A stretch of 64,000 nucleotides of DNA from Nicotiana tabacum (GCF_000715075.1 NC_134089.1:110119157-110183156); one strand, 5' to 3'. Shown: positions 10,932 to 22,206, numbered from the stretch's first letter. The notes: a model not told the origin generated them from the letters alone. A program made the numbers and translations.

Positions 10932-12488
10932 TGTCACACATCCTTTTTACTACCTCGGGGAGGGTATAAGAGAGTTTGTCCAATTAAAGTGACAATCGAG
11001 ACGGGATTATTATTTAAAATTCAGAGTCGCCACTTGGGATAATCATAGTGTCCCAAGTCACCGGTTTTAAATCCCGAATCGAGGAAAGATTGACTCTGTT
11101 TTACAGTCCACGAACACAGAAATCCGGGTAAAGAATTCTGTTAATCCGGGAGAAGGTGTTAGGCATTCCCGGGTTCCGTGGTTCTAGCACGGTTGCTCAA
11201 CTATTATTATTAGCTTAATTATTTGATTTTAAAACACTTTTAAACCTATGCGCATTTTTAACTTTAAAACCGCTTTTATTTATTTAAGGAAAATTCAAGG
11301 TTATTTAAAACATATCACAAGCCACGCCAATCATTTCCAGTAGAACCCTACGATCAAATCAACGAATTAAACAATGGCCTTCCTACTCTTTTAGTTCAAT
11401 CAACCAAATAGCCCCGAGAAATACATTATTGTCCAGCATATCAAAGTAACATAATTTTGGCCTATTTTACTATTCAAACTTAGTAACGCCTCTAGGTTAT
11501 TATCAGGAACCAAGGACAAAATGATCTTATGTTATAAGCAACGCAACGAACTCTGAAACAAGTTCATCATCAACATGACATGGACTCAATGGTCTTTGTA
11601 TAATATGTATGACAAAGAAATGTGCGTAGTCTTCAAAAAGTTCAACTAAGAGAGAGATCCACACTGCATTGTTAACATTTCCAGTAGAACCCTTATTACC
11701 TCATACAGTCATACTCATACGAATCACTAGTTTTAGTGGCAGCATCCACATTCGTGAGAGGATCTAATCCACACGAATCCACAAAATATAGCTATGAACT
11801 ACTAGCTCAAACAATCAATACACAAGCAATAAAAGACTACCAAAATTAACTAATACATGATGTCGAACTAAAATAGTAATGAAGAGAAGATAGAATGGAC
11901 CTTTGGCAGCCAAAATTCAAAATAAGCCTTTGAATACAACCCGAAGCAAAATCTAACAAAGAACCCGAACAAGACCCACGACAAGAGCACTCGAACGGCT
12001 ATCTCGACGACCTCGAAGCTCACTAGAAACCCCGAACTAAACTAAAAAAACGAAACCAACGAACTACATGACAATAGCGGGTGATTTGGAGTTGTTTCGG
12101 AAGGTTTTTCGGCGAAAATGGCAGCCATTCGAGCTAATGTTTCTATGAGAACATGAGGCTGTTTCTTGCGTCTTTCAGCTACTTGTGGTGGAGTTACGGC
12201 TGAAAACGACAACTAGTTAGGAGCTGGGTTCAGTGACAAGAATGGAGTTGACACCAACAACTCATTTCGGGTTGTTGTGATGAAAGCGGGGGGACGTTTT
12301 GTGTGATGGAGAAGACAGATCTGATCGGGATCTGCGGCGGATCTAATGAAGAAGCAGCAGCAGCTCCAAGTTCTTTGGAAAAAGAAGGAGCTCCTTAGCG
12401 TTAGGTTTTTCCAGATTTTTTTTTCGCTGCTTCTTCTAGTTTCTGTAGAAGATGATCCAACGTTGGGGTTTATGAGGAAGACGACTGG
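10932..12488 (-). repeat. 5' LTR of the TR-GAG-like element (truncated)
   Basis: It ends at 10932 (GTGTGACA on the minus strand) next to the PBS and contains the usual CCGGGAGAAGGTGTTAGGC block (about 11147-11165). 12113-12488 repeats the other LTR at 937-1311. At 12488 similarity stops, so about 580 bp expected at the LTR's 5' end (compare 1312-1889) are missing and replaced by other retroelement sequence. Confidence 0.75.
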
Positions 12489-12654
12489 AAACCAGAAGGC
12501 GAGATTCAGACAAGGAAACTACAATATGTGCGCAGAACGAAGCTAAGCGAAACAACAACGTTTCACATTCTCCGACGCTGCACCTGCTGTTGCGAGCAAT
12601 GTCAAACGGACTGGACTCTCCCAGAAGATATCTCGCTCACAAAAAACTGGGACT

Positions 12655-15540
12655 AATGACGGGTTGCTATTTCGATAAGTTCAAAATAACACCCTTTAAG
12701 GCCGAGGGCCTTCGCCAAAAAGAGAAGAGTTCGACCTCGATCGAATTACGACGGGTTGCTATTTCGATAAGTTCAAAATAACACCCTTTAAGGCCAAGGG
12801 CCTTCGCCAAAAAAAGAAAAGTTCGACCACGATCGAACGATGACGGGTTTCTATTTCGATAAGTTCAAAATAACACCCTTTAAGGCCAAGGGCCTTTTCC
12901 AAAAAGAGAAGAGTTCGACCTCAAACGAACGACGACGGGTTGCTATTTCGATAAGTTCGAAATAAAACCCTTTAAGGCCAAGGGCCTTCGCCAACAAGAA
13001 GAGTTCGACCTCGATTGAACGACGATGAGTTGCTATTTCGATAAGTTCAAAATAACACCCTTTAAGGCCGAGGGCCTTCGCCAAAAAGAGAAGAGTTCGA
13101 CCTCGATCGAATTACGACGGGTTGCTATTTCGATAAGTTCAAAATAACACCCTTTAAGGCCAAGGGCCTTCGCCAAAAGAGAAGAGTTCGACCTCGATCG
13201 AACGACGACGGGTTCCTATTTCGTTAAGTTCGAAATAACACCCTTTAAGGCCAAGGGCCTTTTCAAAAAAGAGAAGAGTTCGACCTCAATTGAACGACGA
13301 CGGGTTGCTATTTCGATAAATTCGAAATAAAACCCTTTAAGGCCAAGGGCCTTCGCCAACAAGAAGAGTTCGACCTCGATCGAAGGACGATGGGTTGCTA
13401 TTTCTATAAGTTCGAAATAATACCCTTTAAGGCCAAGGGACTTCGCCAACAAGAAGAGTTCGACCTCGATCGGACGATGACGAGTTGCTATTTCAATAAG
13501 TTCGAAATAAAACCCTTTAAGGCCAAGGGCCTTCGCCAAAAAGAGAATAGTTCGAACTCGATCGAACGACGACGGGTTGTTATTTTGATAAGTTCGAAAT
13601 AACACCCTTTAAGGCTAAGGGTCTTAGCCAACAAGAAGAGTTTAACCTTGATCAAACGACGACGGGTTGCTATTTCGATAAGTTCGAAATAACACCCTTT
13701 AAGGCCAAGGGCCTTCGCCAACAAAAAGAGTTCGGCCTCGATCGAACCCCGACGGGTTGCTATTTTGATAAGTTCGAAATAACACCCTTTAAGGCCAAAA
13801 GCCTTTGCTAACAAGAAGAGTTTGACCTCGATCGAACGACGACGAGTTGCTATTTCGATAAGTTCGAAATAACACCCTTTAAGGCCAAGGTCCTTCACCA
13901 AAAAGAGAAGAGTTCGACCTCGATCGAACGATGACGGGTTGCCAATTCTATATGTTCGAAATAACACCCTTTAAGGCCAAGTTCCATCGCCAAAAAGAGA
14001 AGAGTTCACCCTCGATCGAACGACGACGGGTTGCTATTTCGATAAGTCTAAAATAACACCCTTTAAGGCCAAGTGCCTTCGCCAACAAGAAGAGTTCGAC
14101 CTCGATCGAACGACGACGGGTTGCTATTTCAATAAGTTCGCAATAACACCCTTTAAGGCCAAGGGCCTTTGCCAAAAAGAGAAGAGTTCGACCTCGATCA
14201 AACGATGACGGGTTGCTATTTCGATAAGTTCGAAATAACACCCTTTAAGGCCAAGGGCCTTCGCCAACAAGAAGAGTTCGACCTCGATCGAACAATGATG
14301 GGTTGCTATTTTGATAAGTTCAAAATAACACCCTTTAAGGCCAAGGGCCTTCGCCAACAAGAAGAGTTTGACCTCGATCGAAAGGCGACGGGTTGTTATT
14401 TCGATAAGTTCGAAATAACACCCTTTAAAGCCAATGGGCTTCGCCAAAAAAGAGAAGGGTCCTACCTCGATCGAATGACGATGGGTTGTTATTTTGATAA
14501 GTTCAAAATAATACCCTTTGACAAGGGCCTTCGCCAAAAGAGAAGAGTTCGACCTCGATCGAACGACGACAGGTTGCTATTTTGATAAGTTCGAAATAAC
14601 ACCCTTTAAGGCCAAGGGCCTTCGCCAAAAAGAGAAGAGTTCGACCTCGATCGAACGACGACGGGTTACTATCTTCGATAAGTTCGAAATAACACACTTT
14701 AAGGCCAAGGGCCTTTGCCAAAAAGAGAGTAGTTCGACCTTGATCGAACGATGATAGGTTCCTATTTCGATAAGTTCGAAATAACACCCTTTAAGGCCAA
14801 GTGCTTTCACCAAAAAGAGAAAAGTTCGACCTCAATCGAACGACAATGGGTTGCTATTTCGTTAAGTTCAAAATAACACCCTTTAAGGACAAGGACCTTC
14901 GCCAACAAGAAGAGTTTGACCTCGATCGAATGACGACGGGTTGCTATTTTGGTAAGTTCGAAATAACACCCTTTAAGGCCAAGGGCCTTCACTAAGAAGA
15001 AGAGTTCAATCTCGATCGAACGACGACGGGTTGCTATTTCGATAAGTTCGAAATAAGACCCTTTAAGGACAAGGGCTTTAGCCAAAAAGAGAAGAGTTCG
15101 ACCTCGATCGAACGACGACGAGTTGCTATTTCGATAAGTTCGAAATAACACCCTTTAAGGCCAAGGGCCTTCGCCAACAAGAAGAGTTTGACCTCGATCG
15201 AATGACAACGAGTTGCTATTTTGATGAGTTCGAAACAACACCCTTTAAGGCCAAGGGTATTCGCCAACAAGAAAAGTTCAACCTTGATCAAATGATGACG
15301 GGTTGCTATTTCGATAAGTTCGAAATAACACCCTTTAAGGCCAAGGGCCTTCGCCAACAAGAAGAGTTCGACCTCGATTGAACAACGACGGGTTGCTATT
15401 TCTATAAGTTCGAAATAACACCCTTAAGGCCAAGGGCCTTCGCAAAAAAGAGAAGAGTTTGACCTCGATCAAATGACGACGGGTTGCTGTTTCGATAAGT
15501 TCGAAATAACACCTTTTGAGGCCAGGGCACATCACCCAAG
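12655..15540 (+). repeat. Tandem array, about 32 copies of an 89-92 bp unit
   Basis: Each unit reads GACGGGTTGCTATTTCGATA, then AGTTCGAAATAACACCC, TTTAAGGCCAAGGGCCTTCG, and an AGAAGAG block ending in TCGACCTCGATCGAACGACG. I count 32 starts from 12659 to about 15480. Units come in two lengths, set by CCAAAAAGAGAAGAG versus CCAACAAGAAGAG. Each contains inverted repeats (AAGGCC-AAG-GGCCTT; GTTCGA...TCGAAC). Since the period is close to 30 codons, both strands stay open, giving repetitive frames such as KALGLKGCYFELIEIATRRR on the minus strand. These are by-products of the period, not genes. Confidence 0.9.
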
Positions 15541-15851
15541 AGGAAACCAAAAATATTTCTAAGGCCAAAAGCCATAAGGAGGTATAAAGGGAAATAAAAA
15601 CTGGGACTCGACATACATGCATCTATCTCGCACCAAAGCCATAAATAGTGAAATGAAATACAAGGCAAATAACGAAGAAAAAACTCTTCTTTATGCAAAG
15701 TCATTGCACGGACTATCGCCGCTTACATATGGCCCAAGCCAACAATAAAAGAAAAAAAAGAAAAGAAGGAAAGGGGAAAGAAACAACGACAATAGACGAC
15801 GAACAACTAAAAAAAATAGCTGAAAGCAAGAACAGGCAAAGACAACATTCT
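15541..15851 (+). other. Spacer between array and antisense ORF
   Basis: Follows the last, imperfect repeat unit. It is A-rich (about 15740-15830) and has no recognisable domain; the open frames here read through low-complexity lysine- or serine-coding sequence. It would be the 3' flank of the minus-strand gene that ends at 15852. Confidence 0.5.
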
Positions 15852-16733
15852 TCATTCAGCGTCATCGCCGACATCATCATCACCAACTCCAAGAAGTCGT
15901 CCTTCATCATCATCTGCACCCCCATTAGCTTCAGGCGTCGCTGCATCATACCCGCAATTGATGCGAGCCTCCTGCGCTTTCTCTCGTGCTTCTCCATATG
16001 TAGCCTCAGTCATAGTACCCGCCTCCCACAAACTCTTATATATATCCCCCTGGGATTCGGCTTAAACCCAAAGCTCGTGCATATGGAGGGGAACAACGGT
16101 GGAGGAAGATTCAATCGGAGCCAACAGTCGCCCATTTTCTGCTTCCAGCGCTGCGACCCGATCTCCCAGAATCGATGCCTCTTGATCAATCTCGCTAATG
16201 TGCTCCTCGAGCTTTGCCTCCATGAGGGTAGTCGTCGCACTTTCCAACTCTTATTCAGACTGGAGGTCGCAAATGGTATTCTCCAGGGCCCTCGCCCTCA
16301 CCGAAGCCACAGATCAAGCACTCTCAATGCTCTCCAACCCAGCGACCTTGTTCTCCAGGGCGGTCAATTTCCCCATCCATTCCACACTTATCGCCTCGAC
16401 CTTGATCAAGTTCTGATCCATCTCCGACTGCATTGATCTTAATCTCTCCTGCAGATGCTCATATTTTGCAGCGACTCTCTTGCCCAACTCGAGCTCCTCG
16501 TCCTTCATTCGAAGTTGCTCCTCAAGCACACTTCTGCTGCGGATAGCTTGCATCAAATCCTGGTCTCTTTTCTCCAACTCCTCACCAAGAGCCCGATTAC
16601 CGGGGTTTGCCTTCAGCCGCTCATGCATCCCGCGGCACTTGTTGCGGCAGCGACGATATTTCTCCAACATCTTCAAGAAAATCTTGGCCCGAATGTTGGC
16701 CATGCGAATGCTTTCCACTTCCACCATATACGT

Positions 16734-16808
16734 CTGAAAAATGTAAAGACGGGTTAGAATCGTATCATCAAGAAAGGCGAGGGAAAAGTGAAAGTAAGCA
16801 TAACATAC
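16734..16808 (-). other. Predicted 75-bp intron in the antisense ORF
   Basis: On the minus strand the donor reads G|GTATGTTATG and the acceptor a T-rich run ending TTTTTCAG|ACG. Removing it joins DEVAAMDLR to TYMVEVESIRMA in the coiled-coil domain without changing frame (75 = 25 codons). The intron encodes an aromatic-rich stretch unlike its neighbours. Confidence 0.6.
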
Positions 16809-17739
16809 CCTTAAGTCCATAGCGGCTACCTCATCCATCAAATCAATATCAGGAACGGACCGAAGGGCCGCATTCTCGGCTGCGGAGCATAACATGTTAA
16901 ACTATGGCACCAGATCCTCCGTGTCCCCCAAAAGATTGGTATCCGAAGGGATCTCAAGAATACGAGCCAAGCCTCTCGCATGAACTACCAAGTGAGTAAG
17001 GCCCTCCTCAAACATCCAGACATCGTTAGGGTCGAGGTCCGATTCGAATTCGTAATCGTCGACCACCACGCTTTCCCTCTTTCGGAAGTCGAAGAGGATG
17101 AAGGTATGTCCAATACTATAACGGCGGCCCTGGAAGTCTGATCTTCCGCCATGATAGGTTGCTGACCACCGACAATGGTAGGAATCTATGATTGAGCCAA
17201 GGAAATGGCTGGTTCCGTCCCTACGGGGGGAGCCACGACAACCCCCTCTCCAGATCCCGTCGTAGGAGAGTCGTCTAGATGAATCACTATTGGAGGCGCA
17301 GTTTCAAACTCCAATAGTCGTCTCTTCAATGGCCCCTCCTCTTCCCCAGTAGACGAAGATTCACCCATCGGGCGAGCAATGTGGGTCGGGACTTTGACCT
17401 GAGAAGCTCTCGCAGGAGTAACCAAGGCCGCAGACTCAACTGAAGCAGCCTCGACGAAGGTCGGGCGATGGGTACCGTGACAGGGTGAGTAGATAAGGCC
17501 GACTGATGAAAAGCTAACGGAGGAGCACTTGCTCTCCGTACTCTCCCTAACATCGACAAACGACACATAAGAGCTAAGTAAGAAAAGAGGAAGAATAGAA
17601 AGCAGAAACGTCATCTCGCCTGTAAGAGGCCTGCGTCCGAACCTTTCATAAAAGGTCGACCATGTGCGAACCCCCATTGTATGGGGAAGAATGGCATTCA
17701 CCCATTCGCGAAAACCTTTGACAGGCGAAGGGGGCTCGG

Positions 17740-17817
17740 CTGCAAAGACATGATAAAGTTTAGTACCATAACAGAAAACGACCGGGCATCTCACCGACTA
17801 AAAATAGAAAAACTTAC
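17740..17817 (-). other. Predicted 78-bp intron in the antisense ORF
   Basis: Donor CGC|GTAAGTTTTTC and acceptor TGTCTTTGCAG|CCG on the minus strand. The intron contains an in-frame TAG that splicing would remove, joining FPKKWNFAR to the PPSPVKGFREWVNAILPHT block. This supports a real splicing history. Confidence 0.65.
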
Positions 17818-18659
17818 GCGCAAAGTTCCACTTTTTAGGGAATCTCGCTGGGTCCGCCACAACGTGCTCAGTCTGCACGTAAAAATAGTTCTCGTAGAAA
17901 CGACGGTTAGTCCTGTAGTCCATCTTTACCACCAGACTCTTCGACCCCCGAGGGCGAATATGGATCATCGTACCGCGAATAAGTTGATGGGCAAAGATGC
18001 TGAGCATATGGCCCAAAGTGATCTCACGACCGGCGAGTTTCGCGGACTTAAGCAGCATAAAGAATCACTTGTACAAATACAACAAAATTTGGGCGGGGCA
18101 TACCTCGTAAAAACGACAAAAATTCACCACCAACAAAGGAAGAGGAAGTGTATACCCAATAAGAAAGGGGTAGGCGTAGAACACGCAGTACTCGGGGCGG
18201 TCGAAATGAACTATGTCGTTCCCCACCGCCGGCCGCATATCAATGTAATTAGGGATTCCCCACCTTTCGTTCAACTCTGCAATGTCCCTTTCTCTCATAA
18301 TGGAGTGGACAGGTTACGGTTCCACCCCGACGCGAGTACCAAAGTCGGTCAACTCCCTCCTAGGGCGAGGCAGGATCACAACCACCGACGGGACCTCCTC
18401 ATCTTCCACCGCATTTATCCCTCTGGTGGCCTGAGCAGCACTTTTCGATGCTGGAACTGTGGCAGGAAGATCGGTGCGAGGGGAATCACCAGTCATTTTT
18501 GCCCAGATGAGGCGACAGAAAGACAACGTAAAGAAAGGACGGAGATTTTCAGTTAACTAAGGGTAAAAGAAAACTTTGAGGGTCCGAAAGAAGGAATATC
18601 TGCAGAATTCTCTCGAGTAAAATGTAAAGATATGTGTCAATCGAATGATAAGCTCCCTC

Positions 18660-18667
18660 TATTTATA
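18660..18667 (-). promoter_or_regulatory. TATA box of the antisense ORF
   Basis: TATAAATA on the minus strand within CTTATAAATAGAGGGAG, about 134 bp upstream of the ATG at 18526. It lies outside the LTR that begins at 18971 and faces against it, so the ORF appears to have its own promoter. Confidence 0.55.
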
Positions 18668-18847
18668 AGAGACATACATTCCCCGAGCACGAAACCCAAG
18701 AGTCGCCAATCGAATCTGATAGGGCACGAAACGTTTCAATTTCCCAAGAACGTGTGTCATAATGGCGGTAACAACAAAATAGCGCTTTGATACCAAACGA
18801 CGTTTCGATTCCGAAACCGCCGCAACGGTCCATGGGTATCGAAAGAA

Positions 18848-18863
18848 CCCCCCCCCCCCCCCC
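18848..18863. repeat. Homopolymer of 16 C
   Basis: Uninterrupted C run in the plus strand. Its length is likely unstable and sensitive to assembly error. Confidence 0.9.
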
Positions 18864-18970
18864 GCCAAAAACCTAAGGAATGAAAAGTTAGATTTCGCTC
18901 GAACTCGTAGCAATCATGATTCGTCTGCCAAGCCCGACAGGGGACGACCCCGACAGACGGAGGGACTAAC

Positions 18971-19440
18971 TGTATTGGTCAAAATCTGACCGTCACGACT
19001 GAACTAACCAACGTCCCGCCTAGGTGACTGGGGAGTGAAAGATAGTGTAGCCCACTCTGCATCTCTTTCCCGACATCCATCGAGTCAGAAGAAACAACGC
19101 CTAAAGGGACGATCGAGACATATTGGAGGCAAGAGGGCGTCGGCCCAAGTAAAGGACAAGGGTGACTTGACTATATATAGTAGGGGAAAACCTTCGATTA
19201 AGGGGGTTGCTCCCTCCTTTCTCTCTCTGAAGCTCTCTTCTTGTATTCTTGATAGGAAGGAAGTAATCCACAGAAGAACATGTAAAGCTATCCCCCCATC
19301 GATCGATGGGAGACACAATATTAAATTTCAATAAGATCATTTACATCTCTTTTATCCTGTATGTGATCCATACTACTAGCTCTTTGATCTGAAATTAATT
19401 ATGTCTGGCTAAGATTTACCCCTTCATCTTCTCTGATTGA
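18971..19440 (+). repeat. LTR of the Tat-lineage element (right end uncertain)
   Basis: Starts TGTATTGGTCAAAATC right after the purine-rich GACGGAGGGACTAAC (18955-18970), a junction I recognise from this retroelement group. It contains a plus-strand TATATATA at 19172-19179 and an AATAAGA polyadenylation-like word near 19329. No second copy exists in the window, so the right boundary is a guess. Confidence 0.5.
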
Positions 19441-19839
19441 TTTGTTAAAAAAGATTTCGATATCTTTTAAGTCAAATAGTAATATCGTTCCGGAAAGAAA
19501 GGAAAAAAAGAATTAAGTTCATTATTGATAGTACATTATACAAGTTGATAATAATACCACCATTTTATCTTTCCTTATAGGCCATTCTTCCTCCTTGAGA
19601 TGCAAAGGCAATGTCAAGTGTGGGGTGGAGGGAGGAGAGAAGGAGAGCACATACTACAATCATATGTCGGAGGCATGTGTCTTTCTCACGAAGATGCAAA
19701 GCCTAAATTGACTTTCGATAAAATGTCTTACTTTAAAATATATTTGCATAAGAAATAATTTTTGGTATTCCAAATATTAATTACAATGCCAATTAGATTA
19801 TCAAAGTAGAGTATCCTCCTGCATCATAGTATATATCAT
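19441..19839. other. Unassigned AT-rich stretch
   Basis: No coding, TIR or known repeat recognised. It contains a purine-rich patch (about 19625-19650). Confidence 0.4.
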
Positions 19840-20228
19840 TTTCCTTTTTCGCTTTGCATCGTTGCCAGCTACGAGGAGAAGACTGAAAAATAGGGCAAGT
19901 GCACATATAGTTATTTTCATAGATGCTATTTAAAGATTAATCAGAACTTATTTTGTTCAGAAATTTGAAATTAAAAACCTTAACTTTAGGACAATTCAGG
20001 ACAAAAAAATTTGAACCTGAAATTGAAATTCAAGATGCACTGGCTAATTCTTAAACAACAGCCCTTTAGAGTGGCTACCTGGTGTCATTTCTTCCGGAAA
20101 AGTGCAGCACCTGATTGGGCTACCAATTTGAAGCCCATTTTGGGCGGCTATTATGTTAATCTGCGGTGGTTCAAAAATGCAATCTCAAATAAGTGAATGG
20201 AAAGACTTTTCAAAAAGATATAATAGTA
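19840..20228 (+). repeat. Interspersed repeat, fragment repeated at 22207-22322
   Basis: The first 115 bp (CGCTTTGCATCGTTGC, CTACGAGGAGAA, GGGCAAGTGCACATATAG) recur at 22207-22322 in the same orientation with scattered changes. The remainder is present once. The family is unknown to me. The open frame at 20011-20196 has no support. Confidence 0.6.
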
Positions 20229-20663
20229 AAAATAGCACGGGCTAGCCAATTTTCGGACTGGTCATTCGAAATAGTCACCGTTTGTAAAGTTCTTGAAAAA
20301 TAGCCACTATTTTGCTGTAAAACGGAAAGTTTCAACATAATATACTGGAGATCGGTGCACCTGTGTATGAAGTTCCAGCATATTATGCTGGAACTCCAAC
20401 ACGCGGAAAGTTCCAGCGTAATATACTGGAGATTGGAGCACCTGTGTATAAACTTCCAGCATATTATGCTGGACCGGTATATTATACTGGAACTCCAGTA
20501 TATTATGCTGGAAATCCAGTATATTATACTGGAGTATTTTCCAAATTTTGAATAGTGTTTTTGTTCAGATTTATCTTTACATGAAAAGTGACTAAACTTC
20601 GATTACTTTTGAAACTGTAACTATTTTTGAATGGTCACTTGTAAATCTGGCTATTTTTTAATT
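20229..20663 (+). mobile_element. Palindrome-rich MITE, copy A
   Basis: Both ends carry AAAAATAGC-type inverted termini followed by a GACCATTC/GGTCATTC word. The interior (20327-20535) is a run of dyads: CCAGCATATTATGCTGG, CCAGTATATTATACTGG and variants. It includes a direct repeat of about 77 bp (20327 and 20404, CGGAAAGTTxCAxC). An inverted copy lies at 22712-23148. No transposase is present. TSD not resolved. Confidence 0.7.
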
Positions 20664-20817
20664 TCTCCTGATATAATATTAGTATTGTTTTCAAGGCCTC
20701 AACAAAGTATAAACCAGTTTTATACTCTTATATCATTTTATGTTTTCGTTTGGTTGCAATCTGGTTATGTTGTTGAATCTGAAACATTAACAGGATAACC
20801 CTTTAAGACAAATTAAA

Positions 20818-21836
20818 GCGGAAAAGGGTTAAAAATATCCCTAAACTATTGAAAAAGATTTAAAAATATCCTTCATTCATCTATTGGGCTAAAAATTTCC
20901 TTTTATCCATCTTTTTGGTTCAGTTATGTCATTTGACTGTTAGGTCAATGCTGATTTTAAAATAATTATTATTTAAAATTCACGTGGCAACTTCTTATTG
21001 GTCGAAATTAATATATCTAACCTATTAGAAAGACTAACCCATATCTAACCATTATTCGGACTAACCCGCCCCAAAATTGACCCGACCCGAATAAAAAGCT
21101 CAACTAAAAAAAAGACGCGCCACTTCCATCGAACTCTGGTTATATATACCCCTACTATCATACTTTGGAATAAAAATACTCCTATTTTGGATGGAGTGCC
21201 ATGTAGCAGCACAAGATTAAAACGACCATTTCTTTTTTTTACCCGATCCGTTTAAAAAAAACTCACAACCCGACCCCTATTTTTTTTTAGTTTTTTTTTT
21301 TAAATTTCAGTTTTTAAAAAACGAAAATATCTTTTTCTGTTTTTACAAAAAAAAAAATCAGTTTTTACAAATTTGTTTTTCCAGTTTTTACAAAAAAAAA
21401 TGCTTTAAAAAAATATTTTTCAAAAACAAAAATATTTTTTTGAAAATATTTGTTTCAGTTTTTAAATTTTTGTTAAAAACAAAATATTTTTTTCAATTTT
21501 TCCAAAAAAAAATCCAGTTTTTACAAAAAAAATGCTTTAAAAAAATTGAAAAAAATAATATTTTTTTGTAAAAACTGGAAAAATAAAAGAAGACATTACT
21601 AAATTAGTGGAATACTGGTGTATTAGTTTAAAAAACGAAAATATTTTGCAAAATATTATTTTTTAAGTTTTACAAAAAGAATAATAATTATTTTTAATTC
21701 AGCATTGACCTAACGGTCAAAGGGCATAAGTGAACCAAAAAAGTGGATGGAGGGGTATTTTTAACCCAATAGGTGGATGAAGGGTATTTTTAAATCTTTT
21801 TCCAATAATTTAGGGATATTTTTAACCCTTTTCCGC
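20818..21836. mobile_element. 1019-bp long-TIR element with 8-bp TSD (Mutator-like MITE)
   Basis: The left end GCGGAAAAGGGTTAAAAATA is matched by the right end reading TATTTTTAACCCTTTTCCGC, and similarity continues for about 150 bp to the GTTAGGTCAATGCTGA block (inverted near 21700). It is flanked by AAATTAAA on both sides (20810-20817 and 21837-21844). The middle (21080-21690) is non-coding, with many A and T homopolymers and AAAACTG/CAGTTTTT words. The long TIR suggests Mutator; the 8-bp TSD would fit hAT equally. Confidence 0.85.
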
Positions 21837-21844
21837 AAATTAAA

Positions 21845-22206
21845 AGGTCTCGTTCACCATGATTAATGCTATCGTTTTTTACTCAATTGTTCTATTGAAT
21901 GATTCTAAATATGGTTAAATATAGATCAAGCAAAGATTTACGTGATTGTATATTTTTATTTTTTAAAAAAACAATGGAGATTCAGTGTTGAGACTCAAGA
22001 AATTACAATATTAAACATGAAACAGGTATAAACCGTAAATTTAAGATAAATCGATAAGTTTATGATAGATGAATTTACTAATTTAATTGTAATTACCATT
22101 TTTAAGGTAAACACTTTGACCTTACAAAGTTTCAACGTGCATTAAGTAAACTTCTATCGGGAAAAAGTTTCAAATTTGACATATGTTTTCCGCTATGACT
22201 TAAAAT
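21845..22206. other. Unassigned AT-rich stretch
   Basis: No gene, terminal repeat or known element recognised. Confidence 0.4.

Larger units (their letters stand above)
937..12488 (-). mobile_element. Tat/Ogre-like LTR retrotransposon without pol (TR-GAG-like)
   Basis: Read on the minus strand, the order is LTR (12488-10932), primer-binding site, about 2.6-kb leader, gag (8272-6352), about 4.4 kb without a recognisable domain, polypurine tract (1902-1890) and LTR (1889-937). The two LTR pieces share about 375 bp (937-1311 and about 12113-12488), which proves they belong together. I find no protease, reverse transcriptase, RNase H or integrase motif between gag and the PPT. That matches the non-autonomous TR-GAG class, which depends on proteins from other elements. 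An internal deletion of pol in an autonomous element is the alternative, but the space is filled by element-specific repeats rather than missing. Confidence 0.75.
15852..18526 (-). pseudogene. Antisense retroelement ORF: plant-transposon domain plus coiled coil
   Basis: Start taken at the ATG at 18526, 134 bp below a TATA box. The first part (18526-17800, one frame) contains LPLPLLVVNFCRFYEVCPAQ and REITLGHMLSIFAHQLIRGT, followed by HIRPRGSKSLVV. That is the layout of the 'putative plant/gypsy-type transposon' domain (PF04195-like, by recall). Two short introns fit (16734-16808 and 17740-17817). The middle is proline/serine/acidic. 16895-16062 is a long heptad-rich coiled coil (EELEKRDQDLMQAIRSRSVL, ISEIDQEASILGDRVAALEA). 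The C-terminus is acidic and ends DDVGDDAE at 15855. Defects: stops near 18314, 18065, 16314, about 16262 and 16062, and a frame change between 17186 and 16895. Role in the element unknown. Confidence 0.7.
12489..19440 (+). mobile_element. 3' part of a Tat-lineage (Retand-like) LTR retrotransposon
   Basis: Three parts in order fit the 3' end of a Tat-lineage element on the plus strand: a long tandem array, an ORF on the opposite strand, then a purine-rich tract and an LTR at 18971. Tat elements are known for satellite-like arrays in their 3' untranslated region, and Retand-type members for an antisense ORF there. The gag-pol part is absent; the left edge abuts the broken TR-GAG LTR. The right edge of the LTR is not certain. 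12489-12655 shows nothing identifiable. Confidence 0.6.

Noticed and set aside
12346..15704. Many open frames on both strands (for example 13605-13216, 13967-13488, 14169-14585)
   Set aside because: All are read-through of the 90-bp array, whose period is close to 30 codons. They have no independent start context or domain.
17681..18556. 291-codon plus-strand frame
   Set aside because: It is the complement of the better-supported minus-strand gene, which shows domain motifs, introns and a TATA box. The plus frame is Arg/His-rich, as shadows often are.
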